Positions 1-8,550 of a stretch of 26,902 nucleotides of DNA are shown here, piece after piece. A model generated the notes under the pieces. The model made no database searches and was not told the origin of the DNA. It was given only the letters and a program-made list of their open reading frames with translations. Position 1 is the first letter of the stretch, and every line of letters starts with the position of its first letter. Source of the stretch: an uncultured Christensenellaceae bacterium (GTDB taxonomy: Bacteria > Bacillota > Clostridia > Christensenellales > Borkfalkiaceae); contig CAJUNJ010000017.1 in assembly GCA_910587825.1 (NCBI GenBank), positions 1-26,902 of the forward strand. The letters are read 5' to 3'. Position numbers and translations under genes: made by a program.

Positions 1-285
1 CACCCTCTCAGGTCGGCTACTGATCGTCGCCTTGGTGAGCCGTTACCTCACCAACAAGCTAATCAGACGCGAGCTCATCCATATCCGATAAATCTTTGAT
101 GGAAAGAAGATGCCTTCCAACCATATTATGCGGTATTATCAGTCGTTTCCAACTGTTATCCCCCAGACATGGGCAGATTGCTCACGCGTTACTCACCCGT
201 CCGCCATGTATTGCTACATTCGACTTGCATGTGTTAAGCACGCCGCCAGCGTTCATCCTGAGCCAGAATCAAACTCTTAAGTTCA
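1..285 (-). rRNA. rrs: 16S ribosomal RNA, 5' part (truncated by window edge)
   Basis: The minus strand carries the conserved 16S 5' signature (AGAGTTTGATTCTGGCTCAG at about 276-257), followed by the expected V1-V2 region: GAACGCTGGCGGCG, the GACGGGTGAGTAACGCG region and the GGGGGATAACAGTTGG-like block. Transcription runs leftwards out of the window, so only about the first 285 nt are visible. The mature 5' end is placed by analogy, a few nt upstream of AGAGTTTGAT. The lineage looks clostridial, but exact placement needs a database. Confidence 0.95.
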
Positions 286-485
286 ATTTGTATAAAACCG
301 GACAATTAAGTCCGTGGCTCTATCTCGACTATTTAAGTCATTTATCTTTGCTGACTTTGCTTTGTGGTACTAATGTACTTCAAAGTTAAATTGACAGAAA
401 CTATTTTTTATAATCGTTTCCTTCTATTCAATTTTTAAACATCATTAACCGAAAAAACATTCGGTACTCGGTAGCGAGCTTGTCT

Positions 486-514
486 ATAATATCATAGTGA
501 AAAGTGTTTGTCAA
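486..514 (-). promoter_or_regulatory. rRNA operon promoter and leader
   Basis: On the minus strand TTGACA (514-509), a 17-nt spacer and TATTAT (491-486) form a strong sigma-70/SigA-type promoter about 200 nt upstream of the 16S gene. The leader (about 478-286) has an inverted repeat CCGAA/TTCGG near 450 and an AACTTTGAAG stretch near 383-374 that loosely resembles an rRNA antitermination boxA. There is no protein gene between 286 and 770. The 96-389 reading frame in this region is fortuitous. Confidence 0.75.
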
Positions 515-732
515 CTGTTTTTTAAAACTTTTTTCATAAATTTTTTAAGTTTTTTTTAAAGTTGACTTGCACATCCCAGTTGCCCGTAACAAGCTTATAT
601 AAATTAACATAAACGAATATATTATGTCAAGCTTTTAAATTATTTTTGGCAAAATTTCCCTTTGCGTAAATATTTGACAAATTACGAAAATTTTATACAT
701 ACTTTACACATATCCGTCATACGCAATTTTCC

Positions 733-761
733 TTGCTTTTTTGCAGTTATTGGTATATTAT
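733..761 (+). promoter_or_regulatory. Candidate promoter for a leaderless small membrane gene
   Basis: TTGCTT (733-738), 17 nt, TATTAT (756-761), then 8 nt to the ATG at 770. No Shine-Dalgarno precedes the ATG, so the message would start at or next to the start codon. A second TTGACA lies at 674-679, without a good -10 at the right distance. The region is AT-rich, so the match is only moderately specific. Confidence 0.4.
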
Positions 762-769
762 ATATATAT

Positions 770-1000
770 ATGTATAGAATTTTGCAGATTGTCTGCTGTA
801 TTTTCGCCGTCGCTTGCGCGGCTGTAACTATTTTCATATTTGCATATTTCAACCTGTGGGGTTTAATCCCTTTGGGCGGAGTTGCCGTCTTCGGCGCGTT
901 GATGGTGACGTTTAAACAGCTTGACGCAAAAAAGCAACTCAAAAAAAATCCCCCCAAACCCGAGGGCGACTTTATAACGGGCAAAGCCGACAGGGAATAA
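770..1000 (+). CDS. Small two-helix membrane protein, unknown function
   Basis: A 76-residue protein starting MYRILQIVCC. It has a hydrophobic helix at about residues 4-27, a short turn with NLWGLIPLGG, a second hydrophobic stretch to about residue 45, and a basic/acidic soluble tail (KKQLKKNPPKPEGD). A longer frame open from 662 exists, but its first 36 codons are AT-rich and lack coding character, so I prefer the ATG at 770. I recognise no family. It lies 2 nt upstream of a second small membrane gene, so the two are probably co-transcribed. The start lacks a Shine-Dalgarno sequence. Confidence 0.6.
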   Translation: MYRILQIVCCIFAVACAAVTIFIFAYFNLWGLIPLGGVAVFGALMVTFKQLDAKKQLKKNPPKPEGDFITGKADRE

Positions 1001-1002
1001 TT

Positions 1003-1491
1003 ATGAATAAAACGGTAACGACTTTTTCTTCTATAACCAACATATTGCTTTCGGTCGAACTTTTCGTAGCCGCCGGTTATCTGATAATGCGCTTTTTCGC
1101 AAGCGTAGGTTCGATAATCGATAGCGCAAAAGAGAACGAAGCGCTTGCCGTACTGATTTTTATGTTCTTCGCAATAATTTTTTCGTTTGTGGGAATTTTA
1201 TTTATAGGCGGATTATTATGTGCGGGATTCGGAATATTCTGTTTCGTAAGCGGAATAAAAAAGCTGAACGGCATACGCAAAAACCTGCCTGCAAAGATTA
1301 AAAGCTACTCGATGATCCTGGCAATAATCGGCTCAGTAGTTGCGTCCGTCGCGGCGCTCGGCATAGCCGTTACTCTCGGGATAGAAGAACGTCTGAAATA
1401 CATACCGATTGCCTGCGCGGTGCTTTGCGCGACGGCGCTAATCGGCGTAACGTTCGACGCGGTAAGCGCCGCGGCAACAAAAAACAATTAA
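1003..1491 (+). CDS. Four-helix membrane protein, unknown function
   Basis: A 162-residue protein with about four predicted membrane segments: residues about 8-30, 45-75, 98-120 and 128-150. Short charged loops separate them, including a KKLNGIRKNLPAKIKS basic loop. The start ATG is 2 nt after the preceding stop, with a weak AGGGAA ahead of it, which suggests translational coupling. No catalytic motif is visible and I do not recognise the family. It is a plausible integral cytoplasmic-membrane protein working with the small membrane protein next to it. A strong hairpin terminator follows immediately. Confidence 0.7.
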   Translation: MNKTVTTFSSITNILLSVELFVAAGYLIMRFFASVGSIIDSAKENEALAVLIFMFFAIIFSFVGILFIGGLLCAGFGIFCFVSGIKKLNGIRKNLPAKIKSYSMILAIIGSVVASVAALGIAVTLGIEERLKYIPIACAVLCATALIGVTFDAVSAAATKNN

Positions 1492-1520
1492 AAAACACGG
1501 CGCGTGCGCCGTGTTTTTTT
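1492..1520. terminator. Bidirectional rho-independent terminator
   Basis: A perfect 12-bp stem (AAAACACGGCGC, 1492-1503; partner 1506-1517) with a 2-nt loop, flanked by A and T runs on both sides. It sits between the convergent membrane-protein gene and the NlpC/P60 gene and can stop transcription from both. It touches the last codon of the minus-strand gene. Confidence 0.85.
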
Positions 1521-2406
1521 AAAGCATTCTCTGCGACTGAATGTAATAGCCCCAGCGTGTAGAAGAAATTTTTTCGATTTTGGCATAGTCAGACGCGGTA
1601 TGGAGAATATAGTTGTCGCCGAGATACATTGCGACGTGTCCTATGCGTTCGACGCCGGTATTGTTCTTTCTCGAAGCGTTGGTGAAGAACATTAAATCTC
1701 CGCGTTTCAGATTGGATTTCGCAACCGTCGTTCCCTGATACACCTGCGTTCGTGTATTTACCTGCAAAAGCTTATCCGCACCTTTATAGAACATATACTG
1801 CATAAGCGACGAACAGTCAAAAGCGTTTTTGGAAAAACCTTTTAACATATTGCCCTTGCCGTCGTGCAGGCGGACTGCGCCGTATACGTACGGAACGCCA
1901 AGACACTTGGTACCTTCGGCAATAACCGCTTCCACACGCTCGTCCCCGCTCTTTTCCATACCCATAACTACACAGTATTTTTTTGAAATATAGACGGTTT
2001 TGTTTTTATAGTAGGTCTTATACCATCCGTTTTCTTCGCCAAGACAGGCGTAGAGTGTAGACTTTTCAGCCGAACCGAGTTTGGCGTAACCCGTACCCGC
2101 ACCCGAGCGTATTGCCACGCCGTCGGCGGTGACGGATATGTACGATACCGTCTTTACTTTGGGCGGTTCGGGTTCCGGCAGCGGTTTGACCGCGGGGACG
2201 TTCGGTTCGGGTATTTCCTCCCCATCGGGCGGGATCTGTATTTCCGGCGGTTTAACGTATCCTGCGGAATTTTCATCGTCGGGAAAACGTTGCGTTATGT
2301 CGGTATCCGGATCTTCCCCGCCTCCGCCGGAAATTGTCGCGCAACCGCTCATCGTAAGTGCGACGGTAAGCGCGCCCGCAAGCGCCGCTATTTTTTTATG
2401 TTTCAT
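1519..2406 (-). CDS. NlpC/P60 cell-wall peptidase lipoprotein with SH3b domain
   Basis: A 295-residue secreted lipoprotein. A signal peptide ends in an MSGC lipobox (Cys22), so the protein is probably lipid-anchored on the outer face of the membrane. A Pro/Glu-rich linker (about 50-85) leads to a bacterial SH3-like domain (about 87-147, with GVAIRSGAG and NGWYKTYYKN), expected to bind the wall. The C-terminal half is an NlpC/P60 cysteine peptidase: catalytic Cys198 in FDCSSL, His257 in GHVAMYLG and His269 in ILHTA. Family members cleave peptide bonds in peptidoglycan stems, usually next to D-Glu. The start has a good GGAGG 9 nt upstream. It is transcribed alone from its own promoter and probably acts in wall turnover. 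Confidence 0.9.
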   Translation of the reverse strand: MKHKKIAALAGALTVALTMSGCATISGGGGEDPDTDITQRFPDDENSAGYVKPPEIQIPPDGEEIPEPNVPAVKPLPEPEPPKVKTVSYISVTADGVAIRSGAGTGYAKLGSAEKSTLYACLGEENGWYKTYYKNKTVYISKKYCVVMGMEKSGDERVEAVIAEGTKCLGVPYVYGAVRLHDGKGNMLKGFSKNAFDCSSLMQYMFYKGADKLLQVNTRTQVYQGTTVAKSNLKRGDLMFFTNASRKNNTGVERIGHVAMYLGDNYILHTASDYAKIEKISSTRWGYYIQSQRML

Positions 2407-2432
2407 AAAACTTGTCCTCCTGTTACACCTGA

Positions 2433-2461
2433 ATTATAACAGAAAGACATAAGCTGTGCAA
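2433..2461 (-). promoter_or_regulatory. Promoter of the NlpC/P60 gene
   Basis: On the minus strand TTGCAC (2461-2456), 17 nt, TATAAT (2438-2433), about 27 nt before the ATG. A GGAGGA ribosome binding site lies between the expected transcript start and the ATG. Confidence 0.7.
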
Positions 2462-2502
2462 TGCAAAAAATTTTCCAGCCGAGGCAGAGTATGGAAGACA
2501 GA

Positions 2503-2540
2503 AAATCCGCCCGCGCGGCATACGGCGCGCGGGCGGATTT
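2503..2540 (-). terminator. Terminator-like hairpin of the topoisomerase operon
   Basis: A perfect 14-bp GC-rich stem (2503-2516 with 2527-2540) and a 10-nt loop, 3 nt after the stop of the DUF1858 gene. On the minus strand it is followed only by a short TTTTC, so the U-tract is weak, but the stem is strong. Confidence 0.75.
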
Positions 2541-2542
2541 AA

Positions 2543-2743
2543 TTAATCTTCAACGCCTTCATTGAGTTTTTCAAGCAGAGAGTCCAGGTCGTTGCCGTGA
2601 ACGAACACAGCCTGCTCGATAGTTTCGCCGTGAGCCATTGCGCAGCCCAAACAGTGCATTCCGACCGCCTGCAAAATTTCCGCGCTGTCGGGATTGATTT
2701 TAAGACAGTCCATAATCAGGGTGTCTTTTGTTATCTTTGCCAT
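2543..2743 (-). CDS. DUF1858 small protein with CxxC motif
   Basis: A 66-residue protein beginning MAKITKDTLI. It matches the DUF1858 pattern: an N-terminal 'T.D..I...L' segment, then the redox or metal-binding motif HCLGCAMAHGETIEQA (Cys33 and Cys36) and an acidic C-terminus. Such proteins occur alone or fused to redox or hybrid-cluster proteins, and their role is not settled. A longer frame starts at 2809, but the ATG at 2743 has AGGAGA 7-8 nt upstream and all of the family similarity. It is the last gene of the parE-parC-mscS operon, 28 nt behind mscS. Confidence 0.85.
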   Translation of the reverse strand: MAKITKDTLIMDCLKINPDSAEILQAVGMHCLGCAMAHGETIEQAVFVHGNDLDSLLEKLNEGVED

Positions 2744-2771
2744 TATATTTAATCTCCTTTTATACTTGATT

Positions 2772-3737
2772 TTATTTTGACGGTTTATCGTCCTGCATAT
2801 GCACGACAAGCTGGTTGAAAGGTATGCCTATGCCGTTTTCGTCGAACATTATTTTAAGCTTTTTGTTCATTTCGCGCTGGACGGCGAAAATATCGCCTTC
2901 ATAACACTTTGCCGTAAACTGCAAAGTGACGCCCGACGCACCGAGCGAAGCCACCCCGTCATAGCTGATAGGTTCGGTAACGCCTTCAATCTTTACTTCG
3001 GGAAGCTTGGTTTTTATAACGTCTTCTATTCTTGCAAGAGATTCGCCGTATTCAACGTCGATAAGCGATTTTGCGGTAGAAGGTTTAAGTGTCTGGTTGA
3101 GTATTCCGCGGATATCGCTGTTGTTTATGATTTTGATATTTCCGACCGCTTCGAGCTTTGTCGTTCTTATTCCTATGGAAATAACTTCGCCGCGGAAGTC
3201 GCCGATTGTGATAATGTCGCCCACGTTGAATTCGTTTTCAAAGACAATGAAAAGCCCCGCGACAACGTCTGCGATAAGACTTTGCATACCAAGACCTACT
3301 ATCAACGTAACGACGCCTGCGCCCGTTATGAGCGCGGTGGTGTCTATACCCCAGATTGCAAGCACGGTTATAATAAGAGCTATTATAACAACGCATTTGA
3401 TTAAGTTGTTTATAAGCCTTACCACCGTTATCTCACGGTTGTTTTTTCTGAAAATTTTGTTAATGATAAGCAGTATTACAGTCATTACCGTAAGGACTAT
3501 CGTGATAATCTGTATAGCCTGAATAAGTTTAGGCACGATTGCAAGCACTCCGTTGACGAAATCCGAATCCGATATGCCCTTGTTGAATACGCTGTTCTGC
3601 GGGAAGATGTAGTCGTAAAAGACGTAAGCGCAAACGGTTGCGATAATCATAGCCAAAAGCACGATTATCTTGAATACGCCCATTTTTTTGACCTTCTGTT
3701 TAACGTTTTCATTAATCTTTTTTATTTCTTCGTTCAT
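2772..3737 (-). CDS. mscS: MscS-family small-conductance mechanosensitive channel
   Basis: A 321-residue membrane protein. The N-terminus is basic and cytoplasmic, followed by membrane segments at about 22-44, 70-93 and 108-130. The pore-lining TM3 follows (about 133-165, GAGVVTLIVGLGMQSLIADVVAG), then the hallmark beta-domain sequence FNVGDIITIGDFRGEVISIGIRTTKL. The C-terminal alpha/beta domain (FTAKCYEGDIFAVQREMNKK) forms the cytoplasmic cage. The family releases small solutes during hypo-osmotic shock. The length is close to E. coli MscS (286) and to YkuT-type Gram-positive homologues. AGGAGAT lies about 10 nt before the ATG. It is third in the operon behind parC (17-nt gap). Confidence 0.9.
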   Translation of the reverse strand: MNEEIKKINENVKQKVKKMGVFKIIVLLAMIIATVCAYVFYDYIFPQNSVFNKGISDSDFVNGVLAIVPKLIQAIQIITIVLTVMTVILLIINKIFRKNNREITVVRLINNLIKCVVIIALIITVLAIWGIDTTALITGAGVVTLIVGLGMQSLIADVVAGLFIVFENEFNVGDIITIGDFRGEVISIGIRTTKLEAVGNIKIINNSDIRGILNQTLKPSTAKSLIDVEYGESLARIEDVIKTKLPEVKIEGVTEPISYDGVASLGASGVTLQFTAKCYEGDIFAVQREMNKKLKIMFDENGIGIPFNQLVVHMQDDKPSK

Positions 3738-3754
3738 TTGGAAAATATCTCCTT

Positions 3755-6256
3755 TTACTGAAATTTTATCTGCATTCGTCCGTCGGGATAATCCGAACGG
3801 TGCTTCAACGCGTACACCGCCGCAACGGTTGATACGCCTTCTATTTTGAGCGGTCTGCCCTTGAAAATACGTGTTTCGATTGAAATTTCTTCGGTATTTA
3901 CTTCCGCGACCGTTTTATCTTCGTTTACGACGGCAAGCGTATACGGTATGGTTACGTAATCGGCGAAAAGTATTTCACCCTTGCCCTTAATATCTGCAAT
4001 CATAACGCCCTTGCACGCCCTGCTTATCGAATCTATCGTAGACGCCACTACGCGTTTGAACCCGCCCAGCGTCGTGACTATTATTATTTCGCCTTCGCCC
4101 GTGTGTTGGGTTGCGAAAAGAACTTCGTCCCCTCCGCCGAGCGCGATACCCTTTACCCCGCTCGCAATTCTGCCCTGAACCGGCACGTCGTCCTTATTGG
4201 CGTTCAGGCACAGTCCCTTACGCGTGACAAACAGCATAGAAGAAAATTCGTCGGGGTCGAACTTTTCGACGTTGAGAAGGCTGTCGCCGTCCTTTAACTT
4301 GATTGCCTGAAAAATATTCTTTGACTGGGCGTACTCGCTCCACGCAGTGCGTTTGACCGCGCCCTGCTTTGTAAAGAACAACAGCTCGCCCTCCGGCAGT
4401 TTACCGCCTATTGCGGCAAACAGTTTGACGGGATATTCGCCCTTCTGAACGCCTTCCGCCGCCTTTTCGAGTTTGATACCCGTCGACTTAAAGTCGGACA
4501 GTTCCGCATATTTAGCCGTAAGTTTTACGCAGTTGCCGAGATTGGTGAACGCATAAACGACGTCGTCAGCCCCGCAATTCAAGACCTGTTTATGAAGCTG
4601 GGAAAGCGAAGCCGAAGCAGGCAGTTTTTTCTTTATTATAAATTTAAACTCCCCGCGTTCCATAAATTTGAGGTTGTCGTTTGCATTTATGCCAACCGCC
4701 CATTCCGACACGGAAGAGCCAGCGTCCGCACGTTTGACGGCAATTTTGCTTTCGTCCTCAACTATTCTCGTCTTTCTTTCACACTTGTACTTGCGCTTTA
4801 TTTCACGCATTTCGGACTTGACTATGTCCCACTGCTTGTGGGTATCGTCTATAATTGCGCGAAGCTTTTCGATAAGCTTTTTAAGCTGTTCAAGCTCTTC
4901 TTCAAGCTTTTTTACTTCAAGCTTTGCAAGGCGGGCAAGCCTTAAATCGAGAATTGCCTGCGCCTGCCGTTCGGAAAGAGCAAATCTCTCCATAAGCTTT
5001 CTGCGCGCGTCGCCCGTATTTTCGGCGGTCTTGATTATTTTAACCACCTCGTCGACGTTGTGTACGCCTATTATAAGCCCTTCGAGTATGTGACAGCGGG
5101 CAAGCGCCTGCTTCAATTCGTAACGCGTCCTGCGCAATACGACCTGACGCTGGTATTGGACATAATATCTTATTATATCCAAAAGTCCCAACTGCCTGGG
5201 TTTACCGCCCGCAATGGCAACCATATTGATGCCGAACGTACATTCGAGGTCGGTATACTTGAACAGAAGGCTTAAAACAGCGTCTACGTCGGCTTCCTTT
5301 TTAAGCGATATTACCGCGCGCATACCCGTACGGTCGGACTCGTCTACGATTTCCGAAATGCCTGCAAGCTGTTCCTTCTTGTCCTCTTTCAACAGCATTA
5401 TCTTGCGCAAGAGTTCGGCTTTGTTGGTCTGATAGGGAAGTTCGGTTATAACGATATGTTTTTTGCCGTAATCTCCCTGTTCTACTGTATAGCGGGCGCG
5501 TAAGGTGATTTTGCCCCTGCCCGTCTCGTAAGCCTGTTTAAGCTCCTTGGCAATGATAAACCCGCCCGTCGAAAAATCCGGACCGGGGATAATTTCCATC
5601 ATATCCCGAAGCGAAATTTTAGGATTGTCAATATATGCGCAACACCCGTCTATGACTTCGCCGAGATTGTGCGTAGGTATATTGGTTGCAAGACCTACGG
5701 CTATGCCGTTTGCGCCGTTTACCAAAAGGTTGGGGAACCGCCCCGGAAGCAAGTCGGGTTCGAGCAGCGAGTCGTCGAAGTTAAACGAAAACGGCACCGT
5801 CTCCTTATCGAGGTCGCGCAAAAGCTCCATTGCAAGCGGTTCCAAGCGGGCTTCGGTATAACGCATAGCCGCGGCGGGATCGCCGTCCACAGAGCCGAAG
5901 TTGCCGTGACCGTTTACAAGGGTCATACGCATATTGAAGTCCTGCGCAAGCCTTACCATAGCGTCGTAAACCGAGCTGTCGCCGTGGGGGTGATATTTAC
6001 CCATACAGTCGCCGACTATTCTTGCCGACTTTTTATGGGGCTTGTCCGGCGTAAGGCCCATTTCCGCCATAGTAAATAAAATTCTGCGCTGGACGGGTTT
6101 AAGCCCGTCTTCTACGCGTGGCAGGGCGCGGTCGAGTATGACGTATTCCGCATACGGAAGCATAGACTGCGGCATTACGTCCTCTATCGGAGTAACGTAG
6201 ACGTTGCCCGCCGGAATTGCCGTCTGGAAATTATGGTTATCGTTTTTCTTAGCCAT
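3755..6256 (-). CDS. parC: Type IIA DNA topoisomerase subunit A (ParC-like; annotated GyrA in some genomes)
   Basis: An 833-residue breakage-reunion subunit. The winged-helix/tower region contains RALPRVEDGLKPVQRRIL, and the quinolone-site segment KYHPHGDSSVYDAMVRLAQDF. The active-site tyrosine is Tyr133 (AAAMRYTEARL). A coiled coil spans about 385-490 and a C-terminal beta-pinwheel about 510-833. The gyrase-specific GyrA box (QRRGGKG type) is not visible in the first blade, which instead reads SDFKSTGIKL. I therefore favour topoisomerase IV, which decatenates daughter chromosomes, over gyrase. The usual quinolone positions are wild type (Ser94, Asp98). The start is 2 nt after the parE stop with a GGGGGT site, so the two are translationally coupled in 1:1 amounts. 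The alternative is a GyrA with a diverged box. Confidence 0.88.
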   Translation of the reverse strand: MAKKNDNHNFQTAIPAGNVYVTPIEDVMPQSMLPYAEYVILDRALPRVEDGLKPVQRRILFTMAEMGLTPDKPHKKSARIVGDCMGKYHPHGDSSVYDAMVRLAQDFNMRMTLVNGHGNFGSVDGDPAAAMRYTEARLEPLAMELLRDLDKETVPFSFNFDDSLLEPDLLPGRFPNLLVNGANGIAVGLATNIPTHNLGEVIDGCCAYIDNPKISLRDMMEIIPGPDFSTGGFIIAKELKQAYETGRGKITLRARYTVEQGDYGKKHIVITELPYQTNKAELLRKIMLLKEDKKEQLAGISEIVDESDRTGMRAVISLKKEADVDAVLSLLFKYTDLECTFGINMVAIAGGKPRQLGLLDIIRYYVQYQRQVVLRRTRYELKQALARCHILEGLIIGVHNVDEVVKIIKTAENTGDARRKLMERFALSERQAQAILDLRLARLAKLEVKKLEEELEQLKKLIEKLRAIIDDTHKQWDIVKSEMREIKRKYKCERKTRIVEDESKIAVKRADAGSSVSEWAVGINANDNLKFMERGEFKFIIKKKLPASASLSQLHKQVLNCGADDVVYAFTNLGNCVKLTAKYAELSDFKSTGIKLEKAAEGVQKGEYPVKLFAAIGGKLPEGELLFFTKQGAVKRTAWSEYAQSKNIFQAIKLKDGDSLLNVEKFDPDEFSSMLFVTRKGLCLNANKDDVPVQGRIASGVKGIALGGGDEVLFATQHTGEGEIIIVTTLGGFKRVVASTIDSISRACKGVMIADIKGKGEILFADYVTIPYTLAVVNEDKTVAEVNTEEISIETRIFKGRPLKIEGVSTVAAVYALKHRSDYPDGRMQIKFQ

Positions 6257-6258
6257 AA

Positions 6259-8334
6259 TCAGTCACCCCCTTGCGTTTCGGGTTTGAAGTTGACTTTGTC
6301 GATAAATCCGTCTACCTTATTGAAATTGGCGTTTTGTGCAAGAAATTCCTTTCTGCCCTCTACCTTGTCGCCCATAAGCATATCTATTACGTTGGCGGCT
6401 TCGGCGGCGTCCTCTATCGTCACCTGTATAAGGTTCCTTCTTGCGGGGTCCATAGTTGTGTCCCAAAGCTGGTCGGCGGACATTTCGCCAAGTCCCTTGT
6501 ACCGCTGTATTTGGTAGCCTTTGCCAACCTTTTTTATCTTTTCGTCAAGTTCCTTGTCGTCGTAAGCGTATTCCACCTGTTCTTTTTTATAGACTTTATA
6601 GAGGGGCGGCATACCTATATAGACGTAACCTGCGTTTACAAGGTCGCGCATATATTTGAAAAAGAAAGTAAGCAGTATGCAACGAATGTGCATTCCGTCC
6701 TGATCGGCATCGGACAGAATAATTACCTTTTTGTATCTCGTTTTCTCCACGTCGAAAGAACGGTTGAAGCCCGCGCCGATTGCAGATACAAGCGTCTTAA
6801 TCTCTTCGTTCTGCAACGCCTGCAACGCCGTCTTTTTCTGCACGTTCAGCGGCTTGCCCCTGAGCGGTAAAATGGACTGGAATTGCCTTACGCGCGCCTG
6901 CTTTGCCGTACCGCCCGCACTGTCGCCTTCTACAATGAACAGTTCGTTCATATCGGGGTTCCTGCCAGAGCAGGGCGCAAGCTTGCCTATTAAATTCAGT
7001 CCGTCGTTGTCGGAAGCCGCCTTTGCGACGTCCCTTTCGGCGCGGTGTTTTATTCTGTCGTCCGCGGCGAACTTGGCTTTCTTTGCTATATTTTCGAATA
7101 TCGGCTTATTGCCCTTTATCTGTATAAGCTTGTTAAGCCCTTCGTAAACCGCCTGTTCGACAGGCACCCTCACTTCGGGATTGCCGAGCTTAGTCTTCGT
7201 CTGTCCTTCGAATTCCACGCCCGTCATCTTGACGGTAAGAACGGCTGTAAGCCCCTCCTTTATGTCGTCGGCAATAAACGGTGCTTCCTTGGCTTTTAGT
7301 ATTCCGTTACTCTTCGCAAACTCGTTTACGACTTTAAGAAGCCCGTTATGGAAGCCCGTCTCGTGATATCCGCCCTCGACGGTGGAAATGTTGTTTACGA
7401 AAGAAAACAGACTTTCCGAATCGTCCTTGGTGTGGCAGAGCGCAAACTCTATCTTGATTTTTCCCTTTGGCGCGCCTTTAAGCTGAATGTCCCTCACGTC
7501 GGCGCAGTACAGCGGCTCGGCATAAAGGGGCAATTTGTCGCCGTTGAGATATTTTACGAAGTCGGTAAGTCCGCCGTCGTATTTAAACGACACGGGCGGG
7601 CGCGGAGACAGAAGCTCGCGCACGGTTTTGGTATTATCGCCGAAGAGGTCCTCTTCTTCGGTTTCGCGGTAAATTTCGCGCTCGTCTATAAGATTTATTT
7701 TAAGACCTTTATTTAAAAACGCCAGCTCTTTAAGGCGTTTAAGCACTACGTCGTAGTTCCACTCAACCGTCTCGAAAACTTCGCCGTCGGGTAAAAATCT
7801 TACGTATGTGCCTTTTTTGTGCGTCTTCTGCTTTGTGTCCTGAAGCGGCCCGTCGGGGACGCCGCACAGCCATTTTTTTCTTTCCGCGTCGTAACGGCTT
7901 GTAAAACCCATTTTAAAGACCGTGCCGCGGTATACTTCGACTTTAAGCCATTTCGAAAGGGCGTTTGTTACGGACGCGCCAACGCCGTGAAGCCCGCCCG
8001 AAAACGCATAGTTTGCCGTATCGAATTTACCGCCCGCGTGCAACTTTGTGAAAATAACTTCCACGCCGCTCATCTTTGCCTTGGTGTTTACGTCCGTAGG
8101 CATACCCCTGCCGTTGTCTTCAACCGAAGCCGAGCCGTCCGCATGCAAAGTAACGGTAATTTCGTCCGCATATCCGTTAGCCGCCTCGTCGACAGAGTTG
8201 TCCACTATCTCCCAAAGAACGTGATGAAGCCCTCTTACTCCGGTAGAACCGATATACATACCGGGGCGCATACGCACCGCTTCAAGCCCTTCGAGTATTT
8301 TTAAGTCGTCCGCATTATAGCTTTTGTCCGCCAT
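6259..8334 (-). CDS. parE: Type IIA DNA topoisomerase subunit B (ParE-like; GyrB family)
   Basis: A 691-residue ATPase subunit. The GHKL ATPase domain has Glu42 and Asn46 (WEIVDNSVDEA), DNGRGMP (73-79) and GGLHGVGAS (113-121). It is followed by the transducer domain and the TOPRIM domain with EGDSAGG (469-475) and the metal-binding DADQDG (542-547). RYKGLGEM comes near the C-terminus. The DADQDG form and the NYAFSGGLHGVG context resemble Gram-positive ParE more than GyrB. The usual KQGRDR stretch after EGDSAGG reads KQARVR here. AGGAA precedes the ATG. It is first in a four-gene operon with parC, mscS and the DUF1858 gene. Confidence 0.9.
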   Translation of the reverse strand: MADKSYNADDLKILEGLEAVRMRPGMYIGSTGVRGLHHVLWEIVDNSVDEAANGYADEITVTLHADGSASVEDNGRGMPTDVNTKAKMSGVEVIFTKLHAGGKFDTANYAFSGGLHGVGASVTNALSKWLKVEVYRGTVFKMGFTSRYDAERKKWLCGVPDGPLQDTKQKTHKKGTYVRFLPDGEVFETVEWNYDVVLKRLKELAFLNKGLKINLIDEREIYRETEEEDLFGDNTKTVRELLSPRPPVSFKYDGGLTDFVKYLNGDKLPLYAEPLYCADVRDIQLKGAPKGKIKIEFALCHTKDDSESLFSFVNNISTVEGGYHETGFHNGLLKVVNEFAKSNGILKAKEAPFIADDIKEGLTAVLTVKMTGVEFEGQTKTKLGNPEVRVPVEQAVYEGLNKLIQIKGNKPIFENIAKKAKFAADDRIKHRAERDVAKAASDNDGLNLIGKLAPCSGRNPDMNELFIVEGDSAGGTAKQARVRQFQSILPLRGKPLNVQKKTALQALQNEEIKTLVSAIGAGFNRSFDVEKTRYKKVIILSDADQDGMHIRCILLTFFFKYMRDLVNAGYVYIGMPPLYKVYKKEQVEYAYDDKELDEKIKKVGKGYQIQRYKGLGEMSADQLWDTTMDPARRNLIQVTIEDAAEAANVIDMLMGDKVEGRKEFLAQNANFNKVDGFIDKVNFKPETQGGD

Positions 8335-8393
8335 ACTGTTCCTTTGTTCCGTATAGTTTTAACCGCAAAAAATTTTTAACGGCATATACATTA

Positions 8394-8422
8394 ATTATAC
8401 CGCAATTTACAAAAAATGTAAA
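8394..8422 (-). promoter_or_regulatory. Promoter of the parE-parC-mscS operon
   Basis: On the minus strand TTTACA (8422-8417), 17 nt, TATAAT (8399-8394), about 60 nt upstream of the parE start. It is back to back with the promoter of the GNAT gene in a 216-bp AT-rich intergenic region. Confidence 0.75.
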
Positions 8423-8476
8423 GCCAATTAAGCTTTTTTTCATAATATACACGCTTTTAATAACTTTGTCATTTAT

Positions 8477-8505
8477 TTGACTTATTAAAGAATATATGTT
8501 AAAAT
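8477..8505 (+). promoter_or_regulatory. Promoter of the GNAT-like gene
   Basis: TTGACT (8477-8482), 17 nt, TAAAAT (8500-8505), about 45 nt before the GTG start. A GGAGAG ribosome binding site lies at about 8540. Confidence 0.7.
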
Positions 8506-8550
8506 AGAAAAAGTGCTTTATGACACGCTTGAATATACGGAGAGAAATAA

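Noticed and set aside
96..389. Plus-strand open frame of 97 codons over the rRNA region
   Set aside because: It lies across the complement of the 16S 5' end and its leader, has no ribosome binding site, and is a chance frame in rRNA.
391..414. Plus-strand TTGACA and TATAAT near the rRNA leader
   Set aside because: The spacer is only 12 nt, too short for a sigma-70 promoter, and no gene follows at a sensible distance.
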